From: Burkholderiales bacterium
GTDB taxonomy: Bacteria > Pseudomonadota > Gammaproteobacteria > Burkholderiales > Usitatibacteraceae
Direction of reading: 5' to 3'
Assembly: GCA_025359285.1 (NCBI GenBank)
Contig: JANYGV010000097.1
Span: 1 to 39,507 of the forward strand
Length of the DNA: 39,507 nucleotides
Numbering within the stretch: position 1 is the first letter of the stretch; each line of letters begins with the position of its first letter. A program made the position numbers and the translations under genes. The notes under the pieces are model-generated. The model worked only from the letters and a program-made list of their open reading frames with translations. It did not search any database and was not told the DNA's origin. Of this stretch, positions 35,738 to 39,507 are shown in pieces.

Positions 35738-38521
35738 TTATTTTTGAATGACAAAGTCTGACGACAGCGCCAGCAACGTCAGCGCGGTTCGAACGCGCAG
35801 TGTTTTTGCCCAGTCACTGTTGTCGTAAGGCACTTCCGCGACGCTTTGGGTCATCACCTGACGCATCGCAGGCGACAACTGACCGTAGGTGAATTTTGCT
35901 TCCAGATAGTTCACCAGCGACACTGCATCACCTGCCACCGCTTTAGCACCCGTAAAGTCGAGTTCAACCCGACTATCGCCATAGCCATAACCACCATCAC
36001 GCACAACGTTGTAGAAAAAATTCGCCGTGCCGATTGTCTGGATTTCGTTAGTGATTTGAAACTCGGGCGCGACCATGCCGGCGGCGGCAAGCTTGCCAGG
36101 ACGCGTGTAGTTGGGCGAGAAAAAATTGAATACCGAAGGAGCCAACAAAGGACTTTGGCCTAGCGCGTTGTCAGCACTATCCAGATAATCAATATTGTTA
36201 ATTCCGTTTTTGGATTTGCCGTCGAGCGCACGCAGGATGTTGGCAAACCGAATCACGGGTTCGCGTTGCTTACCCGCGTTGGCGGCCGCCGGAATGTTTC
36301 TGGCATCGGCATCCATCAATATGGCTTTAATCACCGCCGCCAGATCACCACGAACACCGCGCCCATTGTTATCAAACACCGCTGCAATCCGTCCGATATA
36401 AGCCGGGCTGGGGTTTGAGGTGACAAAGCGCTGGATCAATTGACGCCCAATAAAGGGACCCACGTTGGGATGATTGGCAATATTGTCGAGCGCCAGCTTC
36501 ATGTCGGCTTGGGGGCTTTGAGCTGCGGGGAGAACCATACCGTTTAAGAGCTTTTTAGTGCCTGTCGAATGCTTCGATGGCCATGCCTCCAGCGGAGCGC
36601 GCCAATTTTCTTTGGGGTTATAGAACACGTCCGGTTTGGTCGTGTCGTTACCCGAAAAATTCCAGCCTGAGAATGCCTGCGCAAACCCTTTAACCGTATC
36701 TTCGTCAAACGTAGCCAGCGGCACCCCGGCGGTATCGAGCTTGCGACTGCCATCCGAATTTAGCTGGTATAAGCCGATCGAAAATAGCTGTAGAACTTCG
36801 CGTGCAAAATTTTCATTCGGGCGAATATTCTTAGCCGGATCTTCTTTTTCACTGCCCATCATGTTGAGGTAATAACCCATCGCCGGCTGCAGCGCGACGG
36901 CCTCAAGCAATTCGCGGTAAGTGGTAAAAGCATACTTGTTGAGCGTATCCATATACGACGACATCGCTTCTGGATAAATATCAGGCGCCGTATTGGAAAT
37001 CACCATAATTTCTGAAAATGCAAAGCTCATTCGAGCGCGCAGTTGATCCGGGCCCCATAGCCATTGCTGCCAGATGGCTTGATAGGAATCCTCTTCCTGG
37101 TAGTTGCCTTTACCGTCAATGGAACCCGCAATGTGACGCGCTTTAGCTTCTTCAAGATAAGTCAAATGCGGGCGCGCCTGCACCGCAAACTGTTGCGTAA
37201 ACCAGGCGTCGTAGCCACTGGTCACGAGCGCGTTTACATCTGCGACACGCGGGCCAAAAGTAGCTTGTGCCAAAAACCGCGATGCGTTATTTTTGGCTTG
37301 TGCGGGTGCCGAGACTAAAGGCTCAATCGACGCCGTCCAGCCGCCCGCGCTAGAAACGACCGCATTACTTGTCATCAAAGCGCCGTTCATTAGCCATACT
37401 TTCATACTGCCGTCGATATGACGCCACACCAGATCAGCCTTACCATCTCCGTTCAGATCAAGTGTCTGTATTACCCGCCAAAATCCATCCGCTTCCGATA
37501 AACCTGCGCCGCTGCTGAGCGCCGTTCCGTTCATCAGCCACACGGCTACTCTTCCATCGGCGTGACGAAATAACAGGTCAGACTTCCCATCTCCGTTGAA
37601 ATCTGCCGCGTGCGTAATACTCCAACCGGATCCAGCTTCCAGCAGGCCCGCCCCACTCATAAGGGTTGTTCCGTTCATCAGCCACATGGCGATGCGGCCA
37701 TCGGTGTGACTGAACAACAAATCAGCCTTGCCATCGCCATTGAAATCGGCCGTGTGGGTGACGCTCCAACCTGAGGCGGCGTTGAGGATACCCGCACCGC
37801 TCGCCAAGGACGTGCCATTCATAAGCCACATGGCAATTCGGCCATCCGTATGACTGAACACCAGATCAGTTTTGCCATCCCCGTTGAAGTCGGCCGTATG
37901 CGTAACGCTCCAGCCAGAGGCCGCTTCCAGCAGGCCCGCACCGCTAACGAAGGTCGCGCCGTTCATGAGCCACATCGCGACCCGGCCATCAGTGTGGCGG
38001 AAGAGTAGATCAGCTTTGCCATCGCCATTAAAGTCGCCGACGTGACTAACGCTCCAGCCTGTACCCGCTTCAATCAAGCCTGCGCCACCGATGAAAGTGG
38101 CACCATCCATCAGCCAGACCGCCACCCTGCCGTCAGCATGACGCCAGACGATGTCTGTTTTTCCATCCCCATTAAAGTCGGCCAAATGGGTGATCGCCCA
38201 ACCTGCCGCAGCAATGATAGTGGTGCGGCTTTGGACAGCAGTGCCGTTCATCAGCAATAAATCGACCTGGCCACTATTGTCAGTGAAGACGAGATCACTC
38301 TTCTGATCAGCGTTGAAATCGTTGATCGCAGCGTGTGCGGCTTGACCCAAAATTTCGCCTAGGATCATTGCTGCAAGTATCATCATCCATATGCAGCGCA
38401 CGAATGAACTTTGCGCTCGGGAGAGCGCAGGGTGCGTAACAGAGAATCCGTCAGAAGATGACGATTGCGCGGCACGACCGCCCGAAACAGCTGGACTCAA
38501 CTGGCTGAATTTCACTGACAT
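35738..38521 (-). CDS. Secreted DUF1800 protein with N-terminal FG-GAP/VCBS-type propeller repeats
   Basis: Signal-like N-terminus MSVKFSQLSP...IWMMILAAMILGEILGQAAHA, seven ~48-aa repeats with DFNGDGKTD, then FLAQATFGPRVADVNALVTSGYDAWFTQQF DUF1800 region. Confidence 0.88.
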   Translation of the reverse strand: MSVKFSQLSPAVSGGRAAQSSSSDGFSVTHPALSRAQSSFVRCIWMMILAAMILGEILGQAAHAAINDFNADQKSDLVFTDNSGQVDLLLMNGTAVQSRTTIIAAAGWAITHLADFNGDGKTDIVWRHADGRVAVWLMDGATFIGGAGLIEAGTGWSVSHVGDFNGDGKADLLFRHTDGRVAMWLMNGATFVSGAGLLEAASGWSVTHTADFNGDGKTDLVFSHTDGRIAMWLMNGTSLASGAGILNAASGWSVTHTADFNGDGKADLLFSHTDGRIAMWLMNGTTLMSGAGLLEAGSGWSITHAADFNGDGKSDLLFRHADGRVAVWLMNGTALSSGAGLSEADGFWRVIQTLDLNGDGKADLVWRHIDGSMKVWLMNGALMTSNAVVSSAGGWTASIEPLVSAPAQAKNNASRFLAQATFGPRVADVNALVTSGYDAWFTQQFAVQARPHLTYLEEAKARHIAGSIDGKGNYQEEDSYQAIWQQWLWGPDQLRARMSFAFSEIMVISNTAPDIYPEAMSSYMDTLNKYAFTTYRELLEAVALQPAMGYYLNMMGSEKEDPAKNIRPNENFAREVLQLFSIGLYQLNSDGSRKLDTAGVPLATFDEDTVKGFAQAFSGWNFSGNDTTKPDVFYNPKENWRAPLEAWPSKHSTGTKKLLNGMVLPAAQSPQADMKLALDNIANHPNVGPFIGRQLIQRFVTSNPSPAYIGRIAAVFDNNGRGVRGDLAAVIKAILMDADARNIPAAANAGKQREPVIRFANILRALDGKSKNGINNIDYLDSADNALGQSPLLAPSVFNFFSPNYTRPGKLAAAGMVAPEFQITNEIQTIGTANFFYNVVRDGGYGYGDSRVELDFTGAKAVAGDAVSLVNYLEAKFTYGQLSPAMRQVMTQSVAEVPYDNSDWAKTLRVRTALTLLALSSDFVIQK
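37345..38326 (-). repeat. Seven tandem ~144-bp coding repeats
   Basis: Repeat unit GWSVTHTADFNGDGKTDLVFSHTDGRIAMWLMNGTSLASGAGILNAAS; first and last units are more divergent. Confidence 0.9.
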
Positions 38522-38711
38522 GGCACGTCCCCTGAACATTATTTTGCTTATCGGCGCAAACTCGAATGAACCATTCTGCAAATTCAATGCCAAGCCGCCT
38601 GATTGTTGCCAAGTGGCTGATAAGGCAGGGGATAGCGACACTGGCCGCAGAAAAACACACAGCCGAATGTTGCCGACTGGCGACAAGCCGATGCAGAATT
38701 GTCAGCTTGGC
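38376..38711. repeat. Left arm of long inverted repeat (matches 39169-39507 reversed)
   Basis: Contains the promoter, 5' UTR and first ~145 bp of the DUF1800 gene; near-identical in reverse complement to the right end of the window. Confidence 0.93.
38577..38594 (-). promoter_or_regulatory. Candidate sigma-54 promoter of the DUF1800 gene
   Basis: Minus strand CTTGGCATTGAATTTGCA, GG-N10-GC. Confidence 0.5.
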
Positions 38712-39058
38712 GAATGGTCAATGCCGAGCGCCTTCACAAGTGTGCTGACATTAGTGCCGTCGATGGGTTTCTGGACGAGCTAAGCAACCGTGCGGACGAT
38801 GCGGGTGGCGCGATGGCCATCAAGCTGGGAAAACTCAGCGGCGCGCGCGAAGCACGCTGGATGCATTTGCTTTGCGGCGAGCCCGTTATTGAATCCGCTG
38901 ACGCCGCCGAATATTCCGGGTCATCCGCCGCTGGATTCAATATCAGCGTGTCCGAAATTGCCGCGCTCAAGGCGCAAGTAGCGCGCCTCGATGAAGAGTG
39001 CGCAAATTTGCGCGGTCTGATGGATCGCCTCTATCGCGAGCTCGGGGTTAGTCGCTAG
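38712..39058 (+). pseudogene. 3' fragment of a YceH (DUF480) family gene
   Basis: MVNAERLHKCADISAVDGFLDELSNR...GKLSGAREARWMHLLCGEP...AALKAQVARLDEECANLRGLMDRLYRELGV matches my recollection of the YceH C-terminal region; N-terminal part absent. Confidence 0.75.
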
Positions 39059-39284
39059 TTTCTAAACGGTAGGCGCTATTCTTCAACGTTGGTTGTTATT
39101 GTTAGTCGCTCAACAATCGGCTCTAAAGCACTAAACCGCGTTTCATTTCAACACGCCGTTGACTACCGGCCAAGCTGACAATTCTGCATCGGCTTGTCGC
39201 CAGTCGGCAACATTCGGCTGTGTTTTTTCTACGGCCAGTGTTGCTATCCTTTGCTTTATCAACCACTTGGCAATAATCAGGCGG

Positions 39285-39302
39285 CTTGGCATTGAATTTG
39301 CG
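39285..39302 (+). promoter_or_regulatory. Candidate sigma-54 promoter of the second paralogue
   Basis: CTTGGCATTGAATTTGCG, same position relative to its ATG as the left copy. Confidence 0.45.
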
Positions 39303-39357
39303 GAGTCGTTTAAACCAAGTTGCGCCGATAAGCAAAATAATGTTCAGGGGACGTGTC

Positions 39358-39507
39358 ATGTCAGTGAAATTCAGCCAGTTGAGTCCAGCTGCTTCGGGCG
39401 GTCGTGCCGCGCGATCGTCTTCTTCTGACGGATTCTCTGTTACGCACCCTGCGCTTTCCCGAGCGCAAAGTTCATTCGTGCGCTGCATATGGATGATGAT
39501 ACTTGTA
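39358..39507 (+). CDS. Start of a second, divergent paralogue of the propeller-DUF1800 gene (truncated by window)
   Basis: MSVKFSQLSPAASGGRAARSSSSDGFSVTHPALSRAQSSFVRCIWMMILV, nearly identical to the N-terminus encoded from 38521 on the minus strand. Domain content beyond this is not visible. Confidence 0.8.
   Translation, partial: MSVKFSQLSPAASGGRAARSSSSDGFSVTHPALSRAQSSFVRCIWMMILV

Larger units (their letters stand above)
39169..39507. repeat. Right arm of long inverted repeat (continues to window edge)
   Basis: Reverse complement of 38376-38711 with scattered substitutions. Confidence 0.93.

Noticed and set aside
39123-39488. Minus-strand ORF MQRTNELCARESAGC..., paired with a plus-strand ORF at 38391
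   Set aside because: Its similarity to the 38391 ORF reflects the inverted repeat; both are antisense to the DUF1800-gene N-termini and their upstream regions, so not a separate gene family.
38376-39507. Long inverted repeats as the ends of a transposon
   Set aside because: No transposase in the spacer; arms contain promoter and coding sequence of paralogous genes, which fits gene duplication better. No target-site duplication visible because the right end is outside the window.
1-39507. tRNA, rRNA or CRISPR loci
   Set aside because: None recognised on reading either strand; a tRNAscan or CRISPR finder run would be decisive.

Overview
39.5 kb chromosomal window from what looks like a betaproteobacterium (inferred from gene content and style). 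Most of it is housekeeping: uvrD (5' truncated), a branched-chain amino-acid ABC binding protein, yggX, argA, rsmE, an inositol-monophosphatase-family gene, ntrC/ntrB, a DUF4124 gene, glnA, aroE, a MarR-type regulator, cyaY, a small LptM-like lipoprotein and lysA, an H1-like Lys/Ala/Pro repeat protein, mtgA, two amidohydrolase/desuccinylase-family genes, kefF/kefC, an OmpR-type regulator divergent from a MASE1 hybrid kinase, an EAL protein, dacB, bioA, and a DUF1501/DUF1800 pair. The parts most worth a second look are: (1) the right end, where a long inverted repeat carries two divergent paralogous starts of a secreted propeller-DUF1800 gene around a 3' fragment of a YceH/DUF480 gene, with a matching sigma-54-like promoter and dyad in each arm; (2) an eroded operon with fused, frameshifted dipeptide-ABC ATPase remnants, two intact hydrolases and a frameshifted GNAT gene; (3) a MarR regulator with a four-Cys C-terminus next to cyaY, plus three related operator-like sequences; (4) NtrC/sigma-54-like promoter architecture at glnA and ntrB; (5) several unexplained intergenic repeat arrays and dyads. 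All calls are by eye from sequence and the supplied ORF track; no database search was run.
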